Positions 7,980 through 17,629 of a stretch of 64,000 bases of DNA are shown piece by piece; positions within the stretch are counted from its first letter, which is position 1; every line of letters starts with the position of its first letter. This DNA is from Methylobacterium aerolatum. Lineage in GTDB: Bacteria; Pseudomonadota; Alphaproteobacteria; Rhizobiales; Beijerinckiaceae. A model generated the notes under the pieces. The model made no database searches. It had not been told where the DNA came from and saw only the letters and a list, made by a program, of their open reading frames with translations. The stretch is taken from the NCBI RefSeq assembly GCF_022179085.1, contig NZ_BPQE01000006.1, positions 1 to 64,000 of the forward strand. Direction: 5' to 3'. A program made the position numbers and the translations under genes.

Positions 7980-9302
7980 TCAGGCGTCAGGGATCCAGGT
8001 GCCGTGGAAGCCCTGCGGCACCCGCCGCGGCAGATGCACCCGTGCCACGGGCGCGGCCGCCACGTCCGACGCCGCGAGGATCACGAGGTCGCTCGCCCCG
8101 CGAACCCGGTCGTAGACGAAGCCCATCAGCCAGCCCTCGCCCGAGGCGCCGGGCACGTGGGCGAACTCGCTCGGGATGCCGCGGGCGAAGACATGCGTCG
8201 CGTCCCGGCCGCGCACGAGGTCGTAGCGCACCAGCGCCCCGTCGGCGGACGCATCCCCGCTCGGCCCGGCCCCCGTCTGCACGGCGTAGAGCGCGCCGTG
8301 CGCCAGCCCCGTGCGCCGCTCGTCGATGCGCGGGAACTCGATCGCGCGGTCATCCAAGTCCGACTCCCGCGCGCGGTCCGCGCCGGGGCCGATACGCCAG
8401 CGCCGCAGCCGCGCTTGCTCGAAGTGCGACGCGGAGGGGCCGCCCCGCCACAGTTCGGGGTACCACGCCACGTCCAGCACCAGCGTCCCGTCCGCCTCCT
8501 CGTAGGCGTTGCCGACATGGAAGACGTAGCCCGGCTCGACCGCGACCCAGCGCAGGGCCTCGGCTCCCGCGCCCCGCGGCAGCACGCCGAGGCGGGGCGC
8601 GTGCGTGTCGCTCCAGGCGAAGGGCATCGTGCCGCGCAGCGCCATGCCCAGGTCGAAGACGACCGGCAGGTCCATGAACACGACGTGTCCGCGCGTGAGA
8701 GCGAAGTCGTGCATCATCACCGGTGCAGGCAGCGGCAGGGCCACGCTGCGCACCAGCGCGCCCGCGGCATCGGCGACGTGGTAGGTCAGGAACGGCGGCC
8801 GCGGACTGTAGCCGAAGAAGTGCAGTTCACCCGTCTCGGGGCAGATCTTCGGGTGGGCGGTGAACGGCGTCGTCAGGCGCCCGCCGAAATCCTCGTAGCC
8901 CAGCGTCTCGAGTTCGGGACCGATGCGCATCGGCAGGGCGTTCTCGACGAGCGCGAAGGTGCGCCCGGCATGGGCCACGACGCTGGTGTTCGCCACGCTG
9001 CCGCGCAGGTCGAGCGGATTGCCGGAGGCGCGGCCCTCGAAACGCGGGGTGCGCACCCAGCGGTTCCGGTACCAGTCGGCCCGGCCATCGCGGAGCGCGA
9101 CACCGTGGATCATGCCGTCGCCGAGGAACCAGTGACCGGAATGCCCATCGCGCGGGTTGGCGCCGTTGCGGGCGTAGACGCCGGAGAACTCGGGCGGGAT
9201 CGCGCCCTCGACCTCCAGCGTGACGCTCGTGATCTCCTCTTGGACGGGGGCGAAGTTGCCGTCGAGCCAGTAAGGTGTCGCCTCGACCTCGGGCATGGGC
9301 AT
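7980..9302 (-). CDS. Carotenoid oxygenase (RPE65/CCD family)
   Basis: Non-heme iron dioxygenase of 440 aa that cleaves a C=C bond in carotenoids or stilbene-like compounds. All four expected iron-ligand histidine contexts are present: TAHPKICPETGE, MMHDFALTRGH, FHVGNAYEE and the C-terminal GFHGTWIPDA. The family hallmark HWFLGDGMIHGVAL is near residue 60. Length is normal. The first ATG (9302) has ACGGAG almost adjacent; the second in-frame ATG (9296) has better spacing and may be the true start. It stands alone, convergent with dctP. The substrate cannot be told from sequence. Confidence 0.9.
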   Translation of the reverse strand: MPMPEVEATPYWLDGNFAPVQEEITSVTLEVEGAIPPEFSGVYARNGANPRDGHSGHWFLGDGMIHGVALRDGRADWYRNRWVRTPRFEGRASGNPLDLRGSVANTSVVAHAGRTFALVENALPMRIGPELETLGYEDFGGRLTTPFTAHPKICPETGELHFFGYSPRPPFLTYHVADAAGALVRSVALPLPAPVMMHDFALTRGHVVFMDLPVVFDLGMALRGTMPFAWSDTHAPRLGVLPRGAGAEALRWVAVEPGYVFHVGNAYEEADGTLVLDVAWYPELWRGGPSASHFEQARLRRWRIGPGADRARESDLDDRAIEFPRIDERRTGLAHGALYAVQTGAGPSGDASADGALVRYDLVRGRDATHVFARGIPSEFAHVPGASGEGWLMGFVYDRVRGASDLVILAASDVAAAPVARVHLPRRVPQGFHGTWIPDA

Positions 9303-9599
9303 CTCCGTGCGCTGATCGATGTGCCGTCCGCAGCCGGCTGCATGGACGGCATGCCTCGACGCGGAGCCGAACGGACGTCTCGATCGACGGCGCGAACCGT
9401 TCTGCGGCTGGCCGGTGCCGAGGCGCGCGCAACCCCATCGTTGCTGGCTAGGGACATGGGGCCGGACGCCGACCTGTCGAGCGGCCGAAAGGACGGTTCG
9501 AACACCACGGAGATCGCTCGCCCGATGCCCGCTTTCGCGCAGCGAGGGGCTCCCGACTTGCCGCCGATCGCTCCGCCGGGCCCGGCGAACCGGTCCTCC

Positions 9600-9872
9600 T
9601 CACGATGGCAGGTCGTCGGCAAGCGCCTTCACCGACTCGACGAAGTCGCGTCGGGCGGCGGGAGTGACGGTTTGCAGATAGGATCGGACGAGGGAGAGCA
9701 ACGCGTCATCCCTGATCTTGCTGGTCCCGTCCACCTGCGCCTTACCGTCGGCGGCCGGGTCGAAGTGCGACACCGGAAGTCCCAACGCGTCGGCAATGCG
9801 CGCGAGCGATGCGTTCCGGCGCGCCTCCATGGGATGGCTCACATCGTCAGGCACGGAGGGTCTATCTGCCAA
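9600..9872 (-). CDS. Small uncharacterised protein (90 aa)
   Basis: The protein is soluble, with no signal peptide or membrane helix. The segment ARIADALGLPVSHFDP looks like part of a helix-turn-helix or regulatory domain, followed by a helical C-terminus (LLSLVRSYLQTVTPAARRDF, VESVKALADDL). The likely start is TTG at 9872, since GGGGGGAT lies 6-8 bases upstream; ATG at 9830 is an alternative. It diverges from the PAS-domain gene. I do not recognise the family; a small regulator is the likeliest role. Confidence 0.6.
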   Translation of the reverse strand: MADRPSVPDDVSHPMEARRNASLARIADALGLPVSHFDPAADGKAQVDGTSKIRDDALLSLVRSYLQTVTPAARRDFVESVKALADDLPS

Positions 9873-9992
9873 GTTTTATCCCCCCGGTCGCCGACCGAAG
9901 CAGCGCTGCTGTGGCGCTTCTGTTTGTTGCTGATGATGACAGTAGCGACTTTTTGAGTGACATTAAATCAAGTGAGCTTGAGGGAGCGACCG

Positions 9993-10601
9993 GTGGGGCA
10001 ACGACTGGATCAGTCAGTCAACGCGATCAATGGCTTCAGCGGACCGCTGGACCGCTTGCGCGCAGCCCTCGACGCATCCTGCGTGGTTGGCACATGGGAC
10101 TGGGATATCGTCAAGGGAGGGATGGTCTACGACGCAGGGGCGGCACAGTTGCTGACCGGCGATGCCTCCCACGCCGATAGGGAGATCTTCGGCGTCGAAT
10201 CCATTTCCGCCGTGCATCCGGCCGATCATGAATGGCTGATCGAGCATGTACAGCAGGCCCTGCGGCGCGGTGGTTTGATGCTGGCCGAGTATCGCGTTCT
10301 CGCAAACGACGGCACCGTGCGCTGGCTGCTGAGCCGTGGACGCATCTACCAAAACTCGCTCGGGCACCCCATCCGCTCACGGGGCATCATCATCGATATC
10401 ACCGAGATGCAGGGAACTGGCGAGCGCTACGTCCTCAGCAGCGCATTGATGCCGGAGGACCCTCTCGATCGGGCGGCCGATACCGTCATCGCCCTCAAGC
10501 GGTCGCTCGCGGATGCCGCGCCACCCGAGGTCTGCGTGGCGGTCGATCTGCTTCTTCTAAGCCTTGGCCGGGCTATCGCGCAAAGCGGCGGCAGCCACTG
10601 A
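9993..10601 (+). CDS. PAS-domain protein
   Basis: Single PAS (PAS_3/PAC type) sensor-like protein of about 202 aa. The PAS core runs about residues 20-130: LDASCVVGTWDWDIVKG, SISAVHPADHEWLIEHV, LAEYRVLANDGTVRWLLSRG and RSRGIIIDITEMQ. A short helical C-terminus without a recognisable output domain follows. The GTG at 9993 is chosen because AGGGAG precedes it by 7 bases; an in-frame GTG at 9957 lacks a site. Such stand-alone PAS proteins may act as partners of a kinase or of the divergent small protein. Ligand unknown. Confidence 0.75.
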   Translation: MGQRLDQSVNAINGFSGPLDRLRAALDASCVVGTWDWDIVKGGMVYDAGAAQLLTGDASHADREIFGVESISAVHPADHEWLIEHVQQALRRGGLMLAEYRVLANDGTVRWLLSRGRIYQNSLGHPIRSRGIIIDITEMQGTGERYVLSSALMPEDPLDRAADTVIALKRSLADAAPPEVCVAVDLLLLSLGRAIAQSGGSH

Positions 10602-10734
10602 ACCCCGCCACACCGTGAAGACTGCTGGCCGAAAAACCGGCAGGCCTGAACAGATCGCCGTTCCGGCCTTCGACGTCAGAAGCAGAGTGATCACCCCGAC
10701 GCCGGGGCGATCGACGGGAAAGCAATCGGTTCGA

Positions 10735-10923
10735 GGCGCGACGATAGTCGCATGACCTGATCATCCTTCAAGCCACCGTACTCAGGACGCCACCGGTCGT
10801 ACGTGACCTCGGCCACTCAATGGATCGGATTGCTTCAGCAACCTTCCGACCCTGCGAGACCGGAACGTCAACTTGGCGCAGCTTGGCGACAATCTCTTCG
10901 GCCGTACGCTTCTTCCGTCCCAT
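10735..10923 (-). pseudogene. IS3-family OrfA remnant
   Basis: The minus strand reads MGRKKRTAEEIVAKLRQVDV then SQGRKVAEAIRSI, the N-terminus of an IS3-group transposase OrfA with its helix-turn-helix. After Ile the frame shifts; the next frame reads EVTYDRWRPEYGGLKDDQV, the expected continuation. Everything after that is gone, and no OrfB or inverted repeats are seen. It is a decayed insertion-sequence fragment. Confidence 0.75.
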
Positions 10924-11622
10924 GATGAGATCCGCCACATGGCTCAAAGCCATATCGCAGGGAGGACCACTTTTCAGCGACCAGGCCAGATCAGACGCCG
11001 TTCTCGCCGTCTGGTCTCGATTTTTCTCTTCCGAAATTGCCGCGGGGCTGGAGACTGGTTCGTAGGTTCCGCAGACACGAGAGTTCGTAACTACGGAGCG
11101 TGCGTTGCATCTCTTCCTGCGGACCGAGTTCGCTGGGGTTATGGGCTCCGCAACTCTAGCCGGAGTCTCATGAGCGTCAACGGTTTTGGACATCGCTGAC
11201 GCTGCCTTCGATGAGGCGCAGCACGCTGGCGAGGGAGCCCAACCCTTGATCACGCACACTGCCGAGTTTGATGTCTCACCCGAGGCGGACGGCCTCCTAT
11301 CGACCTAAATCGGTCGACGGGGACCGTAAGCGCAGGTTCTTCTAAGCGGTCGCTCTGATGGCATGCCAAAATCACGCGCCGCACACGGCGCAACAGACTT
11401 TAAGTTGAACTCAGTTTTTCAATTCGCCTATAGATTGAAAAACCGCGGAAACTCGAATCCGAGATCACAAAATAGAGATTTTTTTCGCAAAATTCGTCAA
11501 AATATGCAATCTCTATATCAGATCTTAAAGATCATTATCATAAATTTCGACCCATGTGCTGAGGGCCACTTCGGCATGAAGAATCATCATTTTAAAACAA
11601 AATTGCTAGAGGTATTCCTTCA
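10924..11622. other. Gene-free stretch upstream of the chemoreceptor
   Basis: About 700 bp without a convincing gene. 10924-11340 is GC-rich debris next to the IS3 remnant. 11380-11620 is strikingly A/T-rich and carries A- and T-runs consistent with the promoter region of the chemoreceptor gene. An 87-codon frame through the A/T-rich part has no protein-like character. Confidence 0.5.
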
Positions 11623-13296
11623 ATGAAAGTGACGGTCAAACTACGGCTTGTCGTCTTGCTTGGTATTTTGGGATTGCTTCTTGTTGCAACCGCAGCGTTA
11701 GGGAATTTCGCCCTTCATTGGAGCCATTCGAGCATCAAGACGATGTTCGATGACAGGGTTGTCTGTCTTCGACAATTTAGCGTCATCCGCGATGCCTATG
11801 ATAACTTGATCGACGTCTCGCGCATGCTCGGCAGCAAGCAAATCGAGCCGGTCCAGGCTAAAGACAAGATCGAGCGCGATTTGTCTAAGCTCCACATCGA
11901 GTGGTCTGCTTATTTGGCGACCTACCTGACTCCGGAAGAGGAAGTGCTCGCCAAGGAGCTGCAGGGGCGCATCGATCAAAACGACGCGGCCGCCGCCGAG
12001 ATTCTCAAGCGCATCGCCGCCGGTGCTGCCTCGGATTTCGAGGCCACGCATGCGGACCTCCTGAAGAGCATGAAGGACACCAACGCGACTCTCAGCAAGC
12101 TGACCGCGTTGCAGGTTCGAGAGGCCGAGGCGGAATACCGTCGTTCCGAGACGATTTCCGGCTGGTCGCGCCTTGCGCTTCTGGCTGCGCTCGCTCTCGC
12201 CGCACTCAGCATCGCCTACGGCGTCTACGTGATTGTCGTGCAAGTCGCCCGCCCGCTCGGCAGCCTCGTCGGTGTGCTTCAGCGGATGGCCCGCGGCGAC
12301 GTTAATGCCGAGATCCGCGAGGCTGCCCGCGGCGACGAGATCGGTGCCGTCGGCAAGGCGGTCGAGGGCATCAAGGCCATGGTCGCGCAGAAGGCGGCCG
12401 AGCAGACCGAGATCAAGCGCATCGCCGACGAGGCAGCCGCGGCCGAGCGCAAGCGCACCATGGTGGAACTGGCCGACGGCTTCGAGCGCACGGTCGGCGG
12501 GATCGTCGGCATGGTCTCCTCGTCAGCCACGGAGCTCCAGGCCACCGCGCAGCAGATGACCGCCACCGCCCAGGAGACCGCCGCGCAGTCCGCTGCCGTG
12601 GCCGTCGCTGCTGAGGAGGCATCGACCAATGTCAACACGGTCGCGGCTGCGGCCGAGGAACTCGGCTCTTCCGTGCAAGAGATCGGCCGGCAGGTGCAGG
12701 GGTCGGCTAGCCTTGCGCATCTCGCGGTGAGCGAGGCCGATCAGACAGGCATTCGCGTGCAGGAACTCAACACCGCGGTCATGCGTATCGGCGACGTCGT
12801 CGGGCTGATCGCGAACATCGCCGGGCAGACAAATCTGCTGGCGCTCAATGCCACCATCGAGGCGGCCCGGGCCGGTGCGGCCGGCAAGGGCTTCGCGGTG
12901 GTCGCATCCGAGGTCAAGGCGCTGGCCGAGCAAACTGCCAAGGCGACGCACGAGATTTCGGGCCAGATCGCGCAGATCCAGGCCTCAACCGGGCAGGCGG
13001 TGACGGCGATCGGCGGGATTATGGGCCGCATCCGGGAGATCAATAGCATTGCAACCGCGATCGCGGCGGCTGTCGAGCAGCAGGGTGCGGCGACCCAGGA
13101 GATCGTGCGCAACGTCGCGCAGGCATCGACCGGCACGAACGAGGTAACAGGCAATATCGCCGGTGTGGCGCATGCATCGGAGGAGACGGGGATCGCGGCC
13201 GGACAGGTCCTGTCGGCGGCCTCCGAGCTCTCGCGCCAGTCGGAACATCTGGGAGGGGAAGTCGCGCGCTTCCTGTCCACAGTCCGGGCGGCCTAG
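11623..13296 (+). CDS. Methyl-accepting chemotaxis protein
   Basis: Inner-membrane chemoreceptor of 557 aa. TM1 is at about residues 7-28. A periplasmic helical bundle of the 4HB_MCP type follows to about 180. TM2 is about 181-206 and the HAMP domain about 207-262. A long signalling coiled coil holds the conserved hairpin tip [20 protein letters not shown] near residues 395-415. It signals ligand binding to CheA/CheW; none of those genes is here. There is no C-terminal CheR-docking pentapeptide. The TAG stop coincides with the start of repeat copy 2. Confidence 0.93.
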   Translation: MKVTVKLRLVVLLGILGLLLVATAALGNFALHWSHSSIKTMFDDRVVCLRQFSVIRDAYDNLIDVSRMLGSKQIEPVQAKDKIERDLSKLHIEWSAYLATYLTPEEEVLAKELQGRIDQNDAAAAEILKRIAAGAASDFEATHADLLKSMKDTNATLSKLTALQVREAEAEYRRSETISGWSRLALLAALALAALSIAYGVYVIVVQVARPLGSLVGVLQRMARGDVNAEIREAARGDEIGAVGKAVEGIKAMVAQKAAEQTEIKRIADEAAAAERKRTMVELADGFERTVGGIVGMVSSSATELQATAQQMTATAQETAAQSAAVAVAAEEASTNVNTVAAAAEELGSSVQEIGRQVQGSASLAHLAVSEADQTGIRVQELNTAVMRIGDVVGLIANIAGQTNLLALNATIEAARAGAAGKGFAVVASEVKALAEQTAKATHEISGQIAQIQASTGQAVTAIGGIMGRIREINSIATAIAAAVEQQGAATQEIVRNVAQASTGTNEVTGNIAGVAHASEETGIAAGQVLSAASELSRQSEHLGGEVARFLSTVRAA

Positions 13297-13401
13297 TGCA
13301 GTGACGCACTCACGTCGTTCATGCGTGTCTGCACGCGCTCATTGTTCTTGCATCAATTTTTCCAGTCTCGGCTGACGCCTCCGACTGGATCGATGCGCTA
13401 G
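13293..13401 (+). repeat. Dispersed 109-bp repeat, copy 2
   Basis: It starts CTAGTGCAGTGACGCACTCA at the chemoreceptor stop codon and ends GATCGATGCGCTAG, so CTAG stands at both ends. The core (TTGCATCAATTTTTCCAGTC, TCGGCTGACGCCTCCGACTG) matches copies 3 and 4 closely. The rest of the gap to 13644 shows no gene. Confidence 0.85.
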
Positions 13402-13644
13402 CCATCGAGCAAAGCGGAATTTTACTCGACACCGAAACAATGCGTGTCCGTTTTCCGAGCCTTTGGATTGGAAGGCGGGCAGGCCAAATTCCACCCACCT
13501 CGGACGCTACCGGATCTGCTCTATTCGGCCCTCGCGAGAAGCTCGCTATCTTCAAAAACCTCACTGTCCACAACGCCACCAAGACTCTGATCGCACGCAA
13601 CTGGCCGCTCATGCATCACGGCGACGAGATGGACCGCTGGCCGA

Positions 13645-13686
13645 CTGCTGATGGGGCCGCCCGGCGGGTGGCGGCCCCATCAGCAG
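13645..13686. terminator. Strong hairpin between convergent genes
   Basis: A 17-bp perfect stem (CTGCTGATGGGGCCGCC and its complement) closes an 8-base loop, just beyond the stop of the autotransporter gene. There is no clear T-run on either side, so it may act as a transcript-end stabiliser or a weak bidirectional terminator. Confidence 0.6.
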
Positions 13687-13705
13687 AAGATCGATGTAGG
13701 CCGGA

Positions 13706-16700
13706 TCAGAACCGATACGTGAAGTTTCCCTTCACCGCCTGGTCTTGTGCTCTGGAGCCGGTCTGGCCCGTATAGGCCACGCCGAAGGTCGCGTTCGGGG
13801 TGACCCGCAGGTCGAGACCGACCTCCGCCACCACAGCGTCTCGGTCGATCGGCACACCGGCCGACAGGAACGCCGGGCCGGTCCCGAAGGACAGGAGCGC
13901 CTTCGGCACCACATCGCCGAAGGCTCGGCGGTATCCGACCAGTGCGTGGGCTGAGAGCGGCAAGCCGGTGCCGAAGTCGAAGGCCGTCTGGCCGCGCATG
14001 CCCACCGTCAGGGCGCCGAGATCGTAGCCGCGGGCAAACCCGCGCAGGGCCGCGACGCCGCCGGTCTCGGCGAAGCCGTCCCGGTGGATGCCGACATACG
14101 CGCCGCCTACGAAGGGCTCGATGTAGGTCGCGCTTGGCTGCACCGGCTGTACCGCCGCACCCTTCGAGACCAGCGCCACCCGGGCGGGCTGGCCAACGAA
14201 GATCTTGTACCCGATCTCACCGAAGCCCTGCACCGTGTAGCCGCCGTAGCGGCCGGTGGGGGTATCGGCCACGCCGGGGAAGATCACCGTGCGGCGGGTG
14301 TGCAACGACTCGTCCGCGTAGACTGCGCCCAGGCGCAGGGACACCGGCCCCAGCTCGTAGCCGCCGTAGATGCCGCCGAACCCGCTCGTCACACGAGCCG
14401 ACTCGAACCGGCCTGTCGTGTCGAGGGTGTTCTCGGTGTAGCCGCCGACCACGCCGAGCTTTATGCCGCTCGGCAGGCGCACGTCGAGGCCCGCCGCGAA
14501 GCCGGCAAGCGTCCGGTCGAGCCCGAACGCGTTGCCGCCGCTGCTGGCGCTACCGAAGGCGCCGAAGCCCTGGCCCCAGATTCCAACCACGGTGGGGTCG
14601 AGGGTCTGCATCGGCACACTCGCCACCGGCGGCCGGCGACCGGGCAAGTCGGCGGTGTAAGCGGCGGGTAAGGTGCCGAAGCTCAGGCCGTCCGCCGCGC
14701 CGGGGGTGGTGCCCCAGCGCAGCCGGTCGAGGATCGCCTCGCGAACGAAGAACGCCGTCCCGTAGGACGAGGAGACCGTCGAGCCATGGATGTCGCCGGC
14801 CAGGACGCGGAAGGCGCCCTGCGCCTCCGGCGTGGTCAGACCAACGGTGGCGCCGTAGATGGCGCTACTCGGCCCGCCCGACTGGATCGCGTTGGCGACG
14901 GAGGCGCCGTTGCGGGTCGTGGCGACGGAGGCGAAGGCCACGTCGTTGCGGGTGAGCGTCAGGTCGACCTCGGTCGGCTGATAGCGCAGGGTCGGGGTGA
15001 GGAAGGCGAAGTTGGAGGTGACGCCGGCGAACTGGCCGGTGACTCCGCCGGTGGCGTTGAGGATCGTATACTGGGTGCGCGGGTTGTAGGTGCCGTTCTG
15101 CGCCAGCACCTGCACCGTGCCGCCGGCCAGTGTCGCGGTGCCGGAGATCGCGAGCCGGTCCGACTGACCCGCCGCGTTGGCCTCGACCTGATAGACCGAG
15201 CCCGCCGCGAAGGAGGCGTTGCCGGCCACGGTCAGTGTGCCAATGGAATTGCCTGGCGCCACCGTGCCGCCGGATAGCGCGGCGAGCCCGCCCACCGTGC
15301 CGGTGCCGCCGAGGAGACCGCCTCCGTTGACGATGACTGTGCCGCCGATCGTGCCGTTGGCGTAAAGGGCGCCGCCGTTGCCGATGCTGGCGCCGGTGGT
15401 GAGCCGGTCGGTCGGATCCATCGCCAACGTGCCGGTGACGTTCCCGAAGTACCCTGCCGCCGAGTAGAGATCGAGGCGCGCCCAGTAGCTCAGCGCGGTG
15501 CCGTAGAAGGCGGCGAGCGCGTTGCCCTCGGTGTTCACGATGATCTGGTTGATCGTCCTCGTGGAGAGTTGGCCGTAGAGGCCGCCGTTCGGCGCGATGG
15601 ACTTCGCCGCGCTGGTGCTGCCGCCGTAGAGCGGAGCGAGAAGGATCGAGGCATCGGGCCCGCCGACCGGCGCCTGTTCGCGAGGCGCCTGCGCGAAGGT
15701 TAGAATCGGCAGGCCGTAGGTGAGGCGCGATTGATAGAGCGCCTGATTGGCGTTGGAGGGGAGGTAGGGGTTGTTTGTCGTGTTCGCCGTGCCGGTGGCG
15801 CAGGCGGCGACGGTGTTACCGCATTGAGCCGAGAGGTAGGTCTGCAACTCACCCTGCGCCGCCGTGAAAAGACGCGGCATGTTGATCGCCGTGCCGGTCG
15901 TCGTCGCGTTGTTGATGTAGGCGGGATTCGTGAACGCTTGCGCGAGGTCGTAAGCCGAGAAGGCGCGCGATGCGATGATGTCGAGCGGGTAATGCACGCC
16001 AAGCACGATGCGGCTGTTGCCGTAGTCGGACGCCCGCAGCAGCATGTTCTGATACTGCTGCGGCACCAGCATCGCCAGCAGGTAGCCGTCCGTATAGGCG
16101 TATTGCGTGTGCCCGCTCGGGAAGGACGGGTTGGTGGCGATACCGTTCAGCGCTGTCGGATCGAATACGTTGTACTGGCTCTGCGCCACCTGGATCGGCC
16201 GCGACGAACCATAGACGTCCTGGCCGGGTTGCGTGTTGCGCACACCGTAGGCGAGGTCGAGCACGCTATCGAACCGGTTGGGCAGCATACCTGTGGAACC
16301 GGCCGCGCCGGCCGGCGAACCGGCAGGGATCGTGTAAGGGCCGGTCGGCAGGGTGTAACCGGCGGGCGCCACCGCCGGGATCGGGACATAGCCGGCGGGC
16401 GTCGTGCTCGGGTTCGTGGCGGCGCCATTGGCGAAGTAATTTTTTGCGACGCCGAGATCGGAGCTAAACACGCTATAGGCTTGGTTCAGAAGGTTGAACG
16501 TCGCCGTCAAAGGGCCTGCATTGGCGTTACTCGCGCGGATACCGGTCTGGTAGATCGCACCGAGCTGTGGACCGAGGCCGCCCACCGGCTGGAGCGGGCT
16601 CAGGCCGCCTGCGCTCTGTGGCGCTTGCGCCGGGAGCCCGCCCGCGAGGTTGTCCGCCGGGCCGAGATTGATCCGCGTCCCATTGGCGAGCGTGATCGTG

Positions 16701-16987
16701 GTGGTAAAGGCCGCGCTGCCGGGCAGGGCCTTGTCGCTAATCGCCTTCTGCTGATCCGCCAGCGAGGCGCTCTGGTTCTGGGCAACGGCCTGCGAAAGGT
16801 TGAGCTGAAGGGTCTGCTGGCCCACCTGCGTCGCGTTCAGCCCTAAGAAAGGGCTCAGCAGGTTGAGAACGTTCACGTTCGACGGCGTGGTATTGACCGT
16901 CTGCGCTTGCGCAGCTTGCGTGCCAAAGGCAGCAAGGGTGAGCGCAGCAAGTGAAACACTCTGCTTGAAGTCCATGACTGTCCCCAT
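13706..16987 (-). CDS. Autotransporter with PAP2 phosphatase domain
   Basis: Outer-membrane autotransporter of 1093 aa. The signal peptide is about residues 5-28 (VSLAALTLAAFGTQAAQAQ). The N-terminal half is a vanadium-haloperoxidase/PAP2 acid phosphatase domain: SSRPIQV near 262, PSFPSGHTQYAY near 291 and SRIVLGVHYPLDIIASRA near 325-340, holding the Arg, His and Asp catalytic set. The Lys that normally starts the KX6RP motif appears to be Gln. About residues 520-660 are glycine-rich beta-strand repeats of the passenger type (GGTVAPGNSIGTLTVAG). The last ~270 residues form the beta-barrel, ending in Phe (FTYRF). Start may be ATG 16987 or 16975. It is a surface phosphatase, possibly phosphate-regulated. 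Confidence 0.9.
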   Translation of the reverse strand: MGTVMDFKQSVSLAALTLAAFGTQAAQAQTVNTTPSNVNVLNLLSPFLGLNATQVGQQTLQLNLSQAVAQNQSASLADQQKAISDKALPGSAAFTTTITLANGTRINLGPADNLAGGLPAQAPQSAGGLSPLQPVGGLGPQLGAIYQTGIRASNANAGPLTATFNLLNQAYSVFSSDLGVAKNYFANGAATNPSTTPAGYVPIPAVAPAGYTLPTGPYTIPAGSPAGAAGSTGMLPNRFDSVLDLAYGVRNTQPGQDVYGSSRPIQVAQSQYNVFDPTALNGIATNPSFPSGHTQYAYTDGYLLAMLVPQQYQNMLLRASDYGNSRIVLGVHYPLDIIASRAFSAYDLAQAFTNPAYINNATTTGTAINMPRLFTAAQGELQTYLSAQCGNTVAACATGTANTTNNPYLPSNANQALYQSRLTYGLPILTFAQAPREQAPVGGPDASILLAPLYGGSTSAAKSIAPNGGLYGQLSTRTINQIIVNTEGNALAAFYGTALSYWARLDLYSAAGYFGNVTGTLAMDPTDRLTTGASIGNGGALYANGTIGGTVIVNGGGLLGGTGTVGGLAALSGGTVAPGNSIGTLTVAGNASFAAGSVYQVEANAAGQSDRLAISGTATLAGGTVQVLAQNGTYNPRTQYTILNATGGVTGQFAGVTSNFAFLTPTLRYQPTEVDLTLTRNDVAFASVATTRNGASVANAIQSGGPSSAIYGATVGLTTPEAQGAFRVLAGDIHGSTVSSSYGTAFFVREAILDRLRWGTTPGAADGLSFGTLPAAYTADLPGRRPPVASVPMQTLDPTVVGIWGQGFGAFGSASSGGNAFGLDRTLAGFAAGLDVRLPSGIKLGVVGGYTENTLDTTGRFESARVTSGFGGIYGGYELGPVSLRLGAVYADESLHTRRTVIFPGVADTPTGRYGGYTVQGFGEIGYKIFVGQPARVALVSKGAAVQPVQPSATYIEPFVGGAYVGIHRDGFAETGGVAALRGFARGYDLGALTVGMRGQTAFDFGTGLPLSAHALVGYRRAFGDVVPKALLSFGTGPAFLSAGVPIDRDAVVAEVGLDLRVTPNATFGVAYTGQTGSRAQDQAVKGNFTYRF

Positions 16988-17038
16988 CCGGCTAGTCCCC
17001 GGCGGCGGAACCTTTAACGATTTTTTAAGATATACTCT

Positions 17039-17058
17039 TCGTCATAATCCAGTCACAA
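17039..17058. promoter_or_regulatory. Possible Pho box upstream of phosphatase autotransporter
   Basis: GTCAT at 17041 and GTCAC at 17052 are 11 bp apart in an A/T-rich setting (TCGTCATAATCCAGTCACAA), the spacing of PhoB direct repeats. The site lies about 55-70 bp upstream of the autotransporter start but reads away from it. Both repeats lack part of the CTGTCAT consensus. Confidence 0.3.
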
Positions 17059-17170
17059 TGTATTTGTCTATATGTATGTTACTTTGACGCAACAGTAGGA
17101 TTATTTGAGTCGGCTAATTGATTAGGGAAGAATAGGCAAAACCACGTTGGATCGGTCTCATTTTGATGAA

Positions 17171-17342
17171 GGTGTCGCCGCGTCCGACGTTGAGCGGGGC
17201 GCATTGGTGCCAGTGCTCTAGAACTTCGCCACCGAGCGTTCCGTGTTCACAGCACTTTGGCCGGAAAGCCGACGCGGCAGCCCGAGCGTGGATGCTTTCC
17301 TAGCTTTTCTGGATGCTGTGTTCCCATCACCGACACCTTAGG
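17171..17342 (+). pseudogene. LysR C-terminal remnant
   Basis: The plus frame reads GVAASDVERGALVPVL, a TAG stop, then NFATERSVFTALWPESRRGSPSVDAFLAFL. This is the usual end of a LysR effector domain (GALVPVL-x-x-F ... ALWPESR ... V-x-AF-x-x-FL). The rest of the gene is absent. The surrounding 16988-17629 gap also holds the promoter region of the autotransporter and one copy of the 75-bp repeat. Confidence 0.55.
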
Positions 17343-17436
17343 ATAAGCTGCTCGAAAGTCCGGCGGGGGTTTGAACGGTCCTTATGGCGATGTCTGCTTG
17401 TGGCCATCCGCTGACCGAGAGCTGACGGGCGGGAAA

Positions 17437-17510
17437 CCACCCACCCCGGTCATTCAAAAGACAATCATGCGGGACTGGATCTGGCCGAAAGCTGCCGGTC
17501 CGCTTCGGAG
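17437..17510 (+). repeat. 75-bp intergenic repeat, copy A
   Basis: Nearly identical to 27325-27399: both begin CCACCCACCCCGGTCATTCA, continue AAAGACAATC, GGGACTGGATCTGGCCGAAA and end CGCTTCGGAG. Both copies are in the same orientation and both lie in gene-free gaps. Confidence 0.8.
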
Positions 17511-17629
17511 AGGGGCCGCCGCAAAACCGGACCGCCTCCTATCGACCGCACTCAGTCGTTCAACCGCTTCTTAGTGGTTCCCGTAAGCGGACCTATGCTC
17601 CGCCGCTATCCTGGCGATGTTGATGACCT

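Noticed and set aside
7929-9956. Plus-strand 675-codon frame
   Set aside because: Shadow of the carotenoid oxygenase and the small minus-strand gene; no domain.
11363-11626. 87-codon frame before the chemoreceptor
   Set aside because: A/T-rich, no ribosome-binding site, composition not protein-like; more likely promoter DNA.
17371-17574. 67-codon frame over the 75-bp repeat
   Set aside because: Most of it is the repeat unit, which recurs at 27325 without keeping a useful frame.
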